Assembly (NCBI RefSeq): GCF_005405385.1
Contig: NZ_BJDY01000002.1
Span: forward strand, 124,001 to 188,000
Source of the DNA: Lactiplantibacillus mudanjiangensis
Lineage (GTDB): Bacteria; Bacillota; Bacilli; Lactobacillales; Lactobacillaceae
Length of the DNA: 64,000 nucleotides
Direction: 5' to 3'
The notes beneath the pieces are model-generated. The model searched no databases. It was not told where the DNA came from and saw nothing but the letters and a program-made list of their open reading frames with translations. Numbering within the stretch: the stretch's first letter is position 1; each line of letters opens with the position of its first letter. The translations under genes were made by a program, and so were the position numbers. Of the stretch, positions 45,921-53,951 are shown in pieces.

Positions 45921-46088
45921 ATGCACTTGAAACGACCGTTCCATTTTTATCGTGATCCGATTTTTTACCTTGGACTACTTTTGTTGTTACCAACAATTAA
46001 CCATTTTGAAATGTTTGACCTAATCGGATTAGTGTTAGGAATTGGGTGTTTGGTGAAGGCGTTCTTCACGCCTAAACAAAAAGCTTAA
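45921..46088 (+). CDS. Small membrane protein downstream of zwf
   Basis: A 55-residue protein too short for usual cut-offs. It begins MHLKRPFHFYRDPIFYLG, has two hydrophobic stretches (YLGLLLLLPTINHFEMF and LIGLVLGIGCLVKAFF) and ends KQKA. GGTGGG precedes the ATG. The 19-base gap to zwf and the shared terminator suggest one transcript. No family is recognised; codon use looks native. Confidence 0.55.
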   Translation: MHLKRPFHFYRDPIFYLGLLLLLPTINHFEMFDLIGLVLGIGCLVKAFFTPKQKA

Positions 46089-46100
46089 CAGTTTAAATAC

Positions 46101-46137
46101 AAAATTAGGTGGTCTATTAATGGGCTACCTAATTTTT
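46101..46137 (+). terminator. Rho-independent terminator
   Basis: AAATTAGGT pairs with ACCTAATTT, followed by T residues, after the small protein downstream of zwf. Confidence 0.8.
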
Positions 46138-46212
46138 GTTATAAAAAGAAACCACACAATTTTTAGGCTTTATTTTGTTATTATAAGCAAAATAAATGAA
46201 AAACTACTCGAT

Positions 46213-46226
46213 ATATAGTACTATAT
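46213..46226. promoter_or_regulatory. Operator-like palindrome of the DinJ/PemK-type module
   Basis: ATATAGTACTATAT is a perfect palindrome flanked by CTC and GAG, 24 bases before the antitoxin start. It is probably the autoregulatory site of the antitoxin. Confidence 0.5.
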
Positions 46227-46249
46227 GAGTATAAAAGGTGGTGTTGATG

Positions 46250-46531
46250 ATGGCAGTCCAAGAAAAGAAACGTATCCAAGTTCAAGTCAATAAGGAATTG
46301 GCCGAAGATACAGAGCAAGTTTTGAATGAGCTCGGGCTAAGTCCAACGACTGCGATTACAATGTTTTATAAGCGAATTGTTGCTAACGGGGGGTTACCAT
46401 TTCAACCTATGTTAACTCAAGGAGAGAAAGCTAGTTTACACTTTTTAAAAGAAACTGAAGATACACCCGTAACGCAATTAAATACGGTTAATGATGTGCA
46501 AAAATGGCTGGATAACCCCGATGAAGATTAA
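46250..46531 (+). CDS. RelB/DinJ-family antitoxin
   Basis: A 93-residue acidic protein. KKRIQVQVNKELAEDTEQVLNELGLSPTTAITMFYKRIVANGGLPF is the ribbon-helix-helix segment typical of RelB/DinJ antitoxins. The C-terminal tail (VTQLNTVNDVQKWLDNPDED) would wrap the toxin. AAAGGTGG precedes two adjacent ATG codons; the second is taken. The toxin start lies within the last codons, so the two are translationally coupled. Confidence 0.85.
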   Translation: MAVQEKKRIQVQVNKELAEDTEQVLNELGLSPTTAITMFYKRIVANGGLPFQPMLTQGEKASLHFLKETEDTPVTQLNTVNDVQKWLDNPDED

Positions 46532-46865
46532 TGATCTTGTTAGCTTATATGTTAGTTACATTGAAGGACCAGGCGGTAAGAAAAGGCCGGTGCTGGTTAG
46601 AAAAGTTAGCAAAGATCGAGTTATGGCTTTTAAAATAACAACCAAGTATGCTCATAAGTCTAAGTTTATTCAACAGCAGTATTACAAGATTCAAGATTGG
46701 AAAATTGTTGGGTTAAACCGACCATCCTGGATTGATGTTGGAAATGTTTATAGCTTTCCAAAAGTGGGGTTAACTTTTAAGAAAATTGGTCAGCTAACTG
46801 TGCGTGATCAGATTGATCTAGATAAGTTTAACGTAAAGTTTAAAGAGAAAAGAAATAGAAAATAG
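46521..46865 (+). CDS. PemK/MazF-like toxin
   Basis: A 114-residue basic protein. SLYVSYIEGPGGKKRPVLVRKVSKDRVMAFKITTKYAHKS has the GxGGKKRPVLV pattern of the PemK/MazF fold, whose members are mRNA interferases. KKIGQLTVRDQIDLDKF near the C-terminus matches the conserved last helix. The ATG at 46521 overlaps the antitoxin end by 11 bases. A DinJ-type antitoxin with a PemK-type toxin is a known but less common mix. Confidence 0.75.
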   Translation: MKINDLVSLYVSYIEGPGGKKRPVLVRKVSKDRVMAFKITTKYAHKSKFIQQQYYKIQDWKIVGLNRPSWIDVGNVYSFPKVGLTFKKIGQLTVRDQIDLDKFNVKFKEKRNRK

Positions 46866-46920
46866 GAATGCCAGTAATAAAGTTGTATAACTAAATGCTT
46901 ACCTTGACTTGTTATCAAGG

Positions 46921-46963
46921 AAGACTGTTATTAATGTTTTTACATTAGTAACAGTCTTTTTGG
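46921..46963 (+). terminator. Rho-independent terminator
   Basis: AAGACTGTTA-TTAATG pairs with CATTAGTAACAGTCTT, followed by T residues. It ends the toxin-antitoxin operon. Confidence 0.85.
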
Positions 46964-47092
46964 ATCAATATTTTTTGGTAATGACTGATATTAATATAGT
47001 CAATATAAATAATATGCCGAACAAAATGATTGCCTTACAGTAGGTCTAAGGGGGTAACCTAAACTTATCAATTATCTAGGAGGCACTATTTA

Positions 47093-47938
47093 ATGACAAC
47101 GATTACGGATACTTTTAAATTAAATAACGACTTATTAATGCCAAAAGTTGGTTTTGGCACATGGCAAACTCGCCCTGGTAAAGAAACCTATGACGCGGTT
47201 AGCAACGCCTTGACAGCTGGGTATCGGTTTATTGATACGGCTAAAGCTTACCAAAATGAAGCGAGTGTTGGTGAAGCCCTGCATGATGCTAATCTTGCTC
47301 GTGAAGCTATTTTCGTACAAACCAAGTTACCAGCTGAAACGAAATCTTATGAAGGTACTCTGGCGGATTTCGAAAGCAGCTTGAAAGCCTTACAACTGGA
47401 TTATGTTGATTCTTACATTATTCATGCTCCATGGCCATGGCGTGAAATGGGCGCCAACTATGACGCTGAAAATCGGGAAGTTTGGCGCGCAATGCAAGAC
47501 ATTTATCAGAGTGGTCGGGCCAAGTCAGTAGGCGTGTCTAATTTTAACTCCCACGATCTTGAAAACCTACTTAATTGGGATGGCTTAACGGTTAAACCAG
47601 CTGTTGATCAAATTCAATATTATGTTGGTCATACACAAGCATCCATCGTTACAACCGCCGAAGCGGCTGGTATTGTCGTTCAAGCATACTCACCACTTGC
47701 AACTGGTGGCTTGTTGGCTGATCCAACGCTCGAACGATTAGCGGACAAGTATCAAGTCACCTTGCCACAATTGGCCTTACGCTTTATCATTCAAAATGGC
47801 GTTGCCCCATTACCAAAGGCGCGGGCGATGGCCCATGTCGAGGCTAACACGAAGTTAGACTTTGAAATTAACGCTGAAGATATGGCCTACTTGAATAAAT
47901 TGACTGATAAAAATGGTTGGCATCCAGTGGGTGACTAA
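47093..47938 (+). CDS. Aldo/keto reductase
   Basis: A 281-residue NADPH-dependent oxidoreductase of the AKR5-like bacterial group. Catalytic residues are seen in FIDTAKAYQNEASVG (Asp and Tyr, about 48-53), VQTKLPAE (Lys, about 78) and YIIHAPWPW (His, about 110). VGVSNFNSHDLENLL and the C-terminal cofactor segment PLPKARAMAHVEAN are also typical. It reduces small aldehydes or ketones; the physiological substrate is open. AGGAGG precedes the ATG. Confidence 0.94.
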   Translation: MTTITDTFKLNNDLLMPKVGFGTWQTRPGKETYDAVSNALTAGYRFIDTAKAYQNEASVGEALHDANLAREAIFVQTKLPAETKSYEGTLADFESSLKALQLDYVDSYIIHAPWPWREMGANYDAENREVWRAMQDIYQSGRAKSVGVSNFNSHDLENLLNWDGLTVKPAVDQIQYYVGHTQASIVTTAEAAGIVVQAYSPLATGGLLADPTLERLADKYQVTLPQLALRFIIQNGVAPLPKARAMAHVEANTKLDFEINAEDMAYLNKLTDKNGWHPVGD

Positions 47939-47962
47939 ACTTTAAAAACAATCAGTTGTCTG

Positions 47963-47991
47963 AAAGCTAGGAGCAAATCCTAGCTTTTTTT
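47963..47991 (+). terminator. Rho-independent terminator
   Basis: AAAGCTAGGA pairs with TCCTAGCTTT around a five-base loop and is followed by further T residues. Confidence 0.9.
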
Positions 47992-48063
47992 CGTGTTGAC
48001 ACCCAAATCGGAATATGACATTATTAAAAATAAATGAGTTACTTATGAGGATGAGGTTATTAA

Positions 48064-48813
48064 ATGGATAAATTAGCAGCATGGCGAGCGGAGAATCAGT
48101 TGGGAATGCAGGGATGGACGTTTAGTCATCTTGATGGTCGGTGGGAAAGTGCCCCATTACCTTGGGATTATCGGAAGTTTGTTGAAGCACATTTGACGTC
48201 ATCGGCCATGTGGCTAGATATGGATACTGGTGGTGGTGAGTTAATGAGTCATTTTCATCATCCTGCTGATAAAACGGTGGTTACAGAGGGCTGGGGACCT
48301 AATATAAAGTTGTTACAGTCTAAATTAGCCACATCAAAGATCAAGTTAATTGCTGATCCTGATGAAAATCTGGCAGCAGTTCCTGATGAGACTTTTGATG
48401 TGATTACGAATAGTCATGGAGCAACGCCGATTGCGGCAATCGTCAAAAAATTACGTCCTGGTGGCTGGTTTATCACCCAACAAGTGGGGGCGACTAATAA
48501 TTTTAGTTTATCGCGCTTTTTAGATGCTGATTATACGCCGGCTTATCCAGATAACACCTTAATTCATGTTTGTTCGCAACTACAAGATGCCGGCATGCGG
48601 CTTGATTATCAAGCGGGAGCGTTTGCTAAGTTAAGCTTTTTGGATGTGGGGGCAATTGTTTATTACGCGACCGTTATTCCATGGGAATTTCCTGATTTTG
48701 ATTTAGATATGGCCATTCCAAGGCTGCAGCAGCTTGATCGATTAATTAGCTCGCAAGGCGCGGTCACAACTTTTGAAGATCGATTTATGATTGTGGCACA
48801 AAAACCGGCTTGA
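48064..48813 (+). CDS. Class I SAM-dependent methyltransferase
   Basis: A 249-residue protein. The SAM motif I is modified to WLDMDTGGGELMS (about 50-62); TVVTEGWGPNIKLLQSKL is motif II, and TFDVITNSHGATPIAAIVKKLRPGGWFITQQVG covers motifs III-V. The N-terminal WTFSHLDGRWESAPLPWDY segment is typical of a lactobacillus methyltransferase group without assigned target. There is no membrane segment or RNA-binding domain, so a small-molecule substrate is plausible. Confidence 0.8.
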   Translation: MDKLAAWRAENQLGMQGWTFSHLDGRWESAPLPWDYRKFVEAHLTSSAMWLDMDTGGGELMSHFHHPADKTVVTEGWGPNIKLLQSKLATSKIKLIADPDENLAAVPDETFDVITNSHGATPIAAIVKKLRPGGWFITQQVGATNNFSLSRFLDADYTPAYPDNTLIHVCSQLQDAGMRLDYQAGAFAKLSFLDVGAIVYYATVIPWEFPDFDLDMAIPRLQQLDRLISSQGAVTTFEDRFMIVAQKPA

Positions 48814-48892
48814 GTTGAAAATAATTCGCCAAATAAGTGAGTATACGAGATAATGGTATTAAATCACGTGAATCTAAAGGGGATATGATCAC

Positions 48893-49099
48893 ATGCGACT
48901 CTGGCGATTAATGAATTGGGTTTGGAGCGGATTGTTTATTATGGCCGCGGGGTGGCTGTTAATACGGCCAACCGATGGCACGGGGACTGTGCAAACGTGG
49001 CCGATACGAGTCGTTTCGTTAGCGGTATTGGTTGGCTTTTTCGTATTGGTATTACTTGCTCAACTGTTATGGCGGCATTGGTTACCACGGCAACATTAG
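48893..49099 (+). CDS. Small two-helix membrane protein
   Basis: A 68-residue protein with two membrane helices (LMNWVWSGLFIMAAGWLLI and IRVVSLAVLVGFFVLVLLAQLLW). AAAGGGGAT precedes the ATG. No family is recognised. It stands alone between the methyltransferase and a secreted protein gene, all on the plus strand. Confidence 0.55.
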   Translation: MRLWRLMNWVWSGLFIMAAGWLLIRPTDGTGTVQTWPIRVVSLAVLVGFFVLVLLAQLLWRHWLPRQH

Positions 49100-49146
49100 T
49101 GGTAAAATAAAGCGGTAACAAATACCGACTTTGGAGGAGTCATTTC

Positions 49147-49596
49147 ATGAAAAAACAATTATTAACGTTATCGATGACTGTCGTTTTAGCCTTAACGAGT
49201 CTACCGGCGATTAGTAGCCAAGCAAAAACGACACCAGTTAAACATTTACCGACGAGTATCACGAAAAAGACATGGTATCGGAAAACATCTGGCAGTGAAG
49301 GCGGTTTTAATGATAAGACCGTCTTTCATGGTAATACCATGCGGATGACATTCAGTTACGGTGGGAATGCTGACTGGAAACTAACAAAATTGCGTAAGTC
49401 TAGCGCGAAAGTGTATTATGCAACTTTACATTATTCAAAGAAATATAGTTCACCAGTTAAAATCAAAATTCGTAGTCATAAGAAGTTTGATATTATTGAA
49501 AAGCATGGTGTCAATTCGAGAGGAAACTATGCTGGAAATGAAAATTACGGTGCAATGATTTTTTCGACAAATAAAAAACCAAATGTTATTGATTAG
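49147..49596 (+). CDS. Secreted protein of unknown function
   Basis: A 149-residue protein with a clear signal peptide (MKKQLLTLSMTVVLALTSLPAISSQAK, cut probably after SQA). The mature part is lysine-rich and beta-like (KKTWYRKTSGSEGGFNDKTVF; AKVYYATLHYSKKYSSPVKIKIRSHKKF). Similar short exported proteins are common in lactobacilli, but no function is known. A GGAGGAG site lies before the ATG, and a terminator follows. Confidence 0.7.
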   Translation: MKKQLLTLSMTVVLALTSLPAISSQAKTTPVKHLPTSITKKTWYRKTSGSEGGFNDKTVFHGNTMRMTFSYGGNADWKLTKLRKSSAKVYYATLHYSKKYSSPVKIKIRSHKKFDIIEKHGVNSRGNYAGNENYGAMIFSTNKKPNVID

Positions 49597-49605
49597 GTAT
49601 TAACA

Positions 49606-49640
49606 AATAACGCGGCCACTAATTTAGCGGTCGCGTTATT
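49606..49640. terminator. Bidirectional terminator
   Basis: AATAACGCGgCC pairs with GGtCGCGTTATT between two convergent genes. Confidence 0.8.
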
Positions 49641-50393
49641 TTAGTTCAAATAGTAATCAAAAAAGTTCGCAATTTTTTCCATCAGAGGGACTTTCACCAG
49701 ATGTTTGGCATGATAGCCCGTAATGAAGGCGACTTGATCGGCGTAATCTTCATGATGAACACGGTCGAAAAAGTCGCGGGATTGCGAGTATGGGATCCGT
49801 TCATCGTCAGTGCCATGCCAAAATAACACCGGCCGATGGTTAATCGTTTCTGGATGTAAATTTAAATCAAAGTGATCTAGCCAACTCGTCAGTAAGGCCA
49901 TATCAGTTGGTAGATACAACTGATGTTTGGCGGCATGGTCACGAACAAGTTTGGCATAGGCATTTAAATTTGGGGTACCCATAATCACGGTCGCAGCGGT
50001 GATCTCGGGGTGTCGCGTGAGCAGCGCACCAGTGGTCATACCACCCATGGAATAGCCGCCAACCCCGATCTTTTGATCCAAAATCAAGTCTCGTTGACGA
50101 TAAAAATCAACGATTAAGTCAAATTCAGCTAGATTACCTTGGATACTTTGCCAGAATGTAAAGGACGGAATCTGACTAACGGGTTGGTGACGGCTACCAT
50201 GATTCATGGCATCTGGAAGAACCACGCGCAACTGTTTTTGGGCTAATTTACGTGCTTGCGTTAAAACAAGTTCTTTTTCTGAACGCCAACCGTGGTAAAA
50301 CACGACCAACGGCGTTGCCTGATAACGAAGGTCACTATCAACAACTTCTAAAATGGGTACATCTTGAATTTTACGACGGAGAACTGAAATCAT
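49641..50393 (-). CDS. Alpha/beta hydrolase, YitV-like esterase
   Basis: A 250-residue serine hydrolase. The nucleophile elbow is GVGGYSMGG (serine near residue 117); the acid is in WHGTDDERIPY and the histidine in GYHAKHLVKVP. PLVVFYHGWRSEKEL near the N-terminus forms the oxyanion region, and LPDAMNHGSRH follows. These features fit the YitV/dienelactone-hydrolase-like group. The ATG at 50393 follows GAGG; the longer frame upstream is rejected. The substrate is unknown. Confidence 0.88.
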   Translation of the reverse strand: MISVLRRKIQDVPILEVVDSDLRYQATPLVVFYHGWRSEKELVLTQARKLAQKQLRVVLPDAMNHGSRHQPVSQIPSFTFWQSIQGNLAEFDLIVDFYRQRDLILDQKIGVGGYSMGGMTTGALLTRHPEITAATVIMGTPNLNAYAKLVRDHAAKHQLYLPTDMALLTSWLDHFDLNLHPETINHRPVLFWHGTDDERIPYSQSRDFFDRVHHEDYADQVAFITGYHAKHLVKVPLMEKIANFFDYYLN

Positions 50394-50515
50394 AAGTTTA
50401 ACCTCATTAACACAATTATTTTCCTTTAGTTTAGCCAATAATGGCGACAAAAGGCAACTCAGCTGTTTGAGCCGTTAATGGTATACTGAAATAGAACATA
50501 AATGGGGGGGTCACG

Positions 50516-50746
50516 ATGAGTTTAAGACAAGGACACCGGCTATTATGGTGGCTAGCGTTGATTTTGTGGTTGAGTACTTTAGCACTTGGTGTTTATCAAG
50601 GTTACCACCATACGCTGCCAATACCGATCATCGCTTACAATCAACCGCATGGGGTTGTCGGTTGGCTGGGCGCTACCGCAGTTATTGTTTCGATGGCTAG
50701 TGGGTTACTAAAATGGCTTTTGAGAATGCGAGCCTCACAACGATAG
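50516..50746 (+). CDS. Small two-helix membrane protein
   Basis: A 76-residue protein with two membrane helices (WWLALILWLSTLALGVYQGY and VVGWLGATAVIVSMASGLLKWLL) and histidines at the membrane edge (GYHH, QPHG). That pattern is somewhat like small DUF4405-type cytochrome-related proteins, but the match is loose. GGGGGG lies eight bases before the ATG. It diverges from the YitV-like esterase gene. Confidence 0.55.
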   Translation: MSLRQGHRLLWWLALILWLSTLALGVYQGYHHTLPIPIIAYNQPHGVVGWLGATAVIVSMASGLLKWLLRMRASQR

Positions 50747-50752
50747 ACACAT

Positions 50753-50788
50753 AAAAAGGTCGTGACTTTTAAAGTCGCGATCTTTTTT
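50753..50788. terminator. Bidirectional terminator
   Basis: AAAAAGGTCGTGACTTT pairs with AAAGTCGCGATCTTTTT (two G-U type positions), between convergent genes. Confidence 0.82.
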
Positions 50789-50796
50789 GACACGGT

Positions 50797-51225
50797 TTAG
50801 TTTTCGTTGAGCATGGTTTGTGCAAAAGTTTGGACGGCCTGAATTTGGTCAGGTTTTAACGTCACTTTCTTTGAGCCAAGCATCCCTTTACCACCCATTA
50901 ATTGATGAAAATGGCCCACTACAGGAATCCCTTTTTCAGTGGCCAACTTAGTTAGAGCTTTATCTGTTGGTGTTTCTGGACCACCTGATGTGGTAAAAAG
51001 GGCGATATGTTTCACTTTAGTCGCGTCCAAAGTAGCCATAAAGGCACTTAAAGTTTTGTCAGGACGCATAAAGTAAGTGCCACCACCGATAAACAATAGA
51101 TCAATTGGGGTCGTGGTCAGCGGCGTATCAATTTTTTCAGCGGGAGTCTCAGTAATCGCTGAGATCTGAGAAGCAAAGGCCGCAGTGTTGCCATTACGAG
51201 TCTGATAACGAATTGCAATTGTCAT
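50797..51225 (-). CDS. Flavodoxin family protein
   Basis: A 142-residue flavodoxin-like protein. The FMN phosphate loop is degenerate but recognisable: YQTRNGNTAAFA (about 7-18). PIDLLFIGGGTYFMRPDKTL and KHIALFTTSGGPETPTDKAL carry the 50s and 90s loops that bind the isoalloxazine ring. The short length fits a domain working alone as an electron carrier or NAD(P)H-linked oxidoreductase. GGAGG precedes the ATG. Confidence 0.85.
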   Translation of the reverse strand: MTIAIRYQTRNGNTAAFASQISAITETPAEKIDTPLTTTPIDLLFIGGGTYFMRPDKTLSAFMATLDATKVKHIALFTTSGGPETPTDKALTKLATEKGIPVVGHFHQLMGGKGMLGSKKVTLKPDQIQAVQTFAQTMLNEN

Positions 51226-51302
51226 GTTAAAACCTCCAAATTCAACTTAATCTTACTTTTAGTATAGGCGGATGAAAAAGCGTTTGCAAAGTTTGACCAC
51301 TG

Positions 51303-53084
51303 TCATTTTTGAGCCAACCGTAATTGTGGCAGGCAACGATAAAAGGTTAAGAGTGTCAGTAGATTGAACGCTAGGATGATCAGACCAAAAATGATGAGTT
51401 CAGGGATAATACTATTGCCAATTGAAACGGTGCTGCGGAAGGCATCAATGGCAATACTCATCGGTAAGTAGGGGTGAATCGCTTGAAACCACTGATTGGA
51501 CAATTGGATCGGATAGGTGCCCGCCGCGCCACCAAGTTGGATAATCATGAACAGAAGCATTAGCCAAGCCCCCGTTTTGCCAAAAGCTTGATTAAACCAA
51601 GTGACCATACTGCCGAATGTCCACATCGTTAAGACGCACATTGCGTAAGTAACAAGTGGATGTAACGGATTCAAATGATCGATGAGTAGTAGCCCAACAT
51701 ACATAACCGTGGCGGCTAACCACGTAAACTCAAAGAGAAATGGCATTTTGAGTCGCCACCAATCCCAAGCACTGCGTGGCTGACGATGTGGTAAAGACAT
51801 ATCGTAAATAATATTAAACGTGATGCAGCCAACAAATAAGGCGACGGCCATCAAATATGGACTCATACCGGTGCCATTATTTTGAACACGAGTCGGATCG
51901 GTATGGGTCAATTGGATTGGCTGAATCAAAGTGGCTAACTGTGAAGCGGTAGGGCGGCTGGCTTGTGTGAGTTGATGTCCACCAGTTCGTAAGTGATCGG
52001 CTAAACGCGCATCAACTGTAGCTACTTTTTGAGCACCAGTTGTGAGTGCTTGGCCGCCAGTCGCTAATTGATTAGTGGTTGTCTGTAAGGTTGTGGCACC
52101 AGTTGCTAAGGTGGCTAAGGCGGTCTGAGTTGGCTTAACGCCTGTTGCCAATTCATTGGTCGTAATTGTGACCCGGCTAGCTAAACCGGCTGGTTGTAAG
52201 GTAGCGCGATGCAACTGTGTGGTGGCAGTTTGTAATTGCTGGTCGGTAGCACGCAGCGTTGTCAAATTTGGTCGCGTTGCTTGCAGGTCAGTATTGAGTT
52301 GTTGGGTGAGCCGGCTAACTTGGGCTTGTAGGCTAAGCTGCTGGTTAAGGCCTGTCTGCAGTTGTGAGGCCAGTGGTGCTAACTGAGTTAAGGCGGTGAT
52401 TAAGGTTTGATTATGCATCGCCAGTTGATTTAGCCCGGTTGCCAATTGTTGATTGCCAGTGGCAACTTTAGTGAGGTCAGTTTTAGTTGTTTGCAACCCC
52501 GTTGTTAGTTGATTAACGCCACGCGTGGTTTGTTGGAGATCAGTAGCAGCCGTGGTCAATTGTTGACCGGTCCGACTAAGCGTGGCAGTCATGGCCTTGA
52601 GGTAACTCTGATTGAGTTGCCGATCAAGTTTGGTTTGAATCTGTGTGACGGTAGTGGTATCTAACTTCATGGCAATAAAGCTGAAACCAGCATTAGTCTG
52701 ATAATGAAGTTTTATTGGTGTGGTTGTGTGCGTCGCCAGTTGACTAGCCCGTGCTGAAAAAGTTTTGGGAATTGTAATTGCTATATACAATTGACCGCTT
52801 TTAAGCCGTTGTTTTGTTTGCTTTGCACTGAGTTCGCTGAAATCAACTTCATGATTATGCACGAGTTCGTGAGTGAGTTGTTGACCTAAAGCTACACGAT
52901 GATGATGACTGATTACCGGTTGGTCTAAATTAACGACAGCAACTGGTAGTCGATCAAGCTTAGCATAGGGATTCCAGAGTGACGCTAGAAAGATGACGGC
53001 ATAAAAGGCTGGGATTAACAAAATACCTAAAATGATTTTTAACATGCCTCTGGTATGACGAACATAATGCCATTCAGTAAACAT
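51303..53084 (-). CDS. YhgE/Pip family membrane protein (long form)
   Basis: A 593-residue paralogue of the product at 39791. It has one N-terminal helix, then PVAVVNLDQP and a long periplasm-facing helical region with many TGLxxLATG repeats (about 170-370). Five C-terminal helices start at YLMAVALFVGCITFN. The ATG at 53084 follows GGGGGC; the 20-residue extension is rejected. It lies 85 bases downstream of its own TetR gene on the same strand, with an operator between them. The family may act in export or serve as a phage-adsorption-related factor. Confidence 0.87.
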   Translation of the reverse strand: MFTEWHYVRHTRGMLKIILGILLIPAFYAVIFLASLWNPYAKLDRLPVAVVNLDQPVISHHHRVALGQQLTHELVHNHEVDFSELSAKQTKQRLKSGQLYIAITIPKTFSARASQLATHTTTPIKLHYQTNAGFSFIAMKLDTTTVTQIQTKLDRQLNQSYLKAMTATLSRTGQQLTTAATDLQQTTRGVNQLTTGLQTTKTDLTKVATGNQQLATGLNQLAMHNQTLITALTQLAPLASQLQTGLNQQLSLQAQVSRLTQQLNTDLQATRPNLTTLRATDQQLQTATTQLHRATLQPAGLASRVTITTNELATGVKPTQTALATLATGATTLQTTTNQLATGGQALTTGAQKVATVDARLADHLRTGGHQLTQASRPTASQLATLIQPIQLTHTDPTRVQNNGTGMSPYLMAVALFVGCITFNIIYDMSLPHRQPRSAWDWWRLKMPFLFEFTWLAATVMYVGLLLIDHLNPLHPLVTYAMCVLTMWTFGSMVTWFNQAFGKTGAWLMLLFMIIQLGGAAGTYPIQLSNQWFQAIHPYLPMSIAIDAFRSTVSIGNSIIPELIIFGLIILAFNLLTLLTFYRCLPQLRLAQK

Positions 53085-53109
53085 AACCAAAGCCCCCTTA
53101 GTTTTTAGG

Positions 53110-53122
53110 ATGAACGGTTCAT
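53110..53122. promoter_or_regulatory. TetR-type operator before the long YhgE gene
   Basis: ATGAACGGTTCAT is a palindrome around one base, between the TetR and YhgE genes. It shares ATGAACGRTTCATTC with the site upstream of the TetR gene, so YhgE may have its own regulated promoter. Confidence 0.6.
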
Positions 53123-53169
53123 TCATTTTTTGAGCCGTCATCAATATACGCTTTGAGCTGCAAAAAAAT

Positions 53170-53847
53170 TTAATGTCGCTGGTATCCGGCTAAAAGTTGT
53201 TGAATCACGGCCGCTTTAATTTGATTCTGATCAACCGTGGTTGCCGCACGTTCAAAAGAATCGTATTGCTTATGTGCCGACCACCAGAAGATTTCATCGA
53301 TAATGATAAAAGCATCGGCTGTCGGATTGGGTAAAGGTCGAATCACATTTTTAGCTGATAATTGTCCTAAAATACGTGATATTGTGTGATACAACTGTTG
53401 ACGATAATGCCGATACAACGTCATTAGTTCCGGATTCATTTGTGGGTTGCGCTCCAAAGTTAAGAAGTAGGCTCCGAAGCGATCAAATGTGGTAAATAAC
53501 TCAGTGACTAAAGCGTCAAATTGGTTATCAACGGGTGACGTCTGGATGTTGGTCAATAAAGATTGGGTTGCCGTCTGATAGGCTTGTTTGGTTTGGGCAA
53601 CTAATTCTGCATTCGTTAATGGTCGCCATGGCAGCTGTAGTGGTTGCGTGGTGATTGTTGGATCTAGCGTGGTCGCAAACAAAAGCGTTAGCAGTTCAGA
53701 TTTACTTTTAACGAGGGTATAAAGGGTGCCGACTGCGACATCGGCCGCTTTAGCGATGTTGACCATTTTAGTGTCCGCAAAGCCTGGAACGATGAATTGG
53801 GCCTGCGCACTAGCTAAGATGCGCGTTAATTTTAGTTGTGTTTGCAT
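53170..53847 (-). CDS. TetR/AcrR family transcriptional regulator
   Basis: A 225-residue regulator. The helix-turn-helix is at about residues 10-55: ILASAQAQFIVPGFADTKMVNIAKAADVAVGTLYTLVKSKSELL, with recognition helix VAVGTLYTLVKSK. The larger C-terminal domain is helical, as expected for ligand binding. GAGGTGAG precedes the ATG. A perfect palindrome lies 46 bases upstream of its start, and a second copy lies before the downstream YhgE gene, so it most likely represses both. Confidence 0.88.
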   Translation of the reverse strand: MQTQLKLTRILASAQAQFIVPGFADTKMVNIAKAADVAVGTLYTLVKSKSELLTLLFATTLDPTITTQPLQLPWRPLTNAELVAQTKQAYQTATQSLLTNIQTSPVDNQFDALVTELFTTFDRFGAYFLTLERNPQMNPELMTLYRHYRQQLYHTISRILGQLSAKNVIRPLPNPTADAFIIIDEIFWWSAHKQYDSFERAATTVDQNQIKAAVIQQLLAGYQRH

Positions 53848-53892
53848 GTACTCACCTCATTTCGAAAGCTAAGTATACGCGCTGATGAAATT

Positions 53893-53911
53893 AGAATGAA
53901 CGATTCATTCT
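53893..53911. promoter_or_regulatory. TetR-type operator upstream of the TetR gene
   Basis: AGAATGAACGATTCATTCT has 8-base perfect arms around CGA. It lies in the 104-base gap between the divergent TetR and S66 peptidase genes and could regulate both directions. Confidence 0.68.
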
Positions 53912-53951
53912 TGATTCGGAAAGTAAACGAAAGATTGGGTAGTCAGGTGAT

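Noticed and set aside
46981-47092. A possible MerR-like 19-base spacer promoter before the aldo/keto reductase
   Set aside because: The -35 and -10 matches are poor and the dyad TAGGT/ACCTA is short, so it could be chance.
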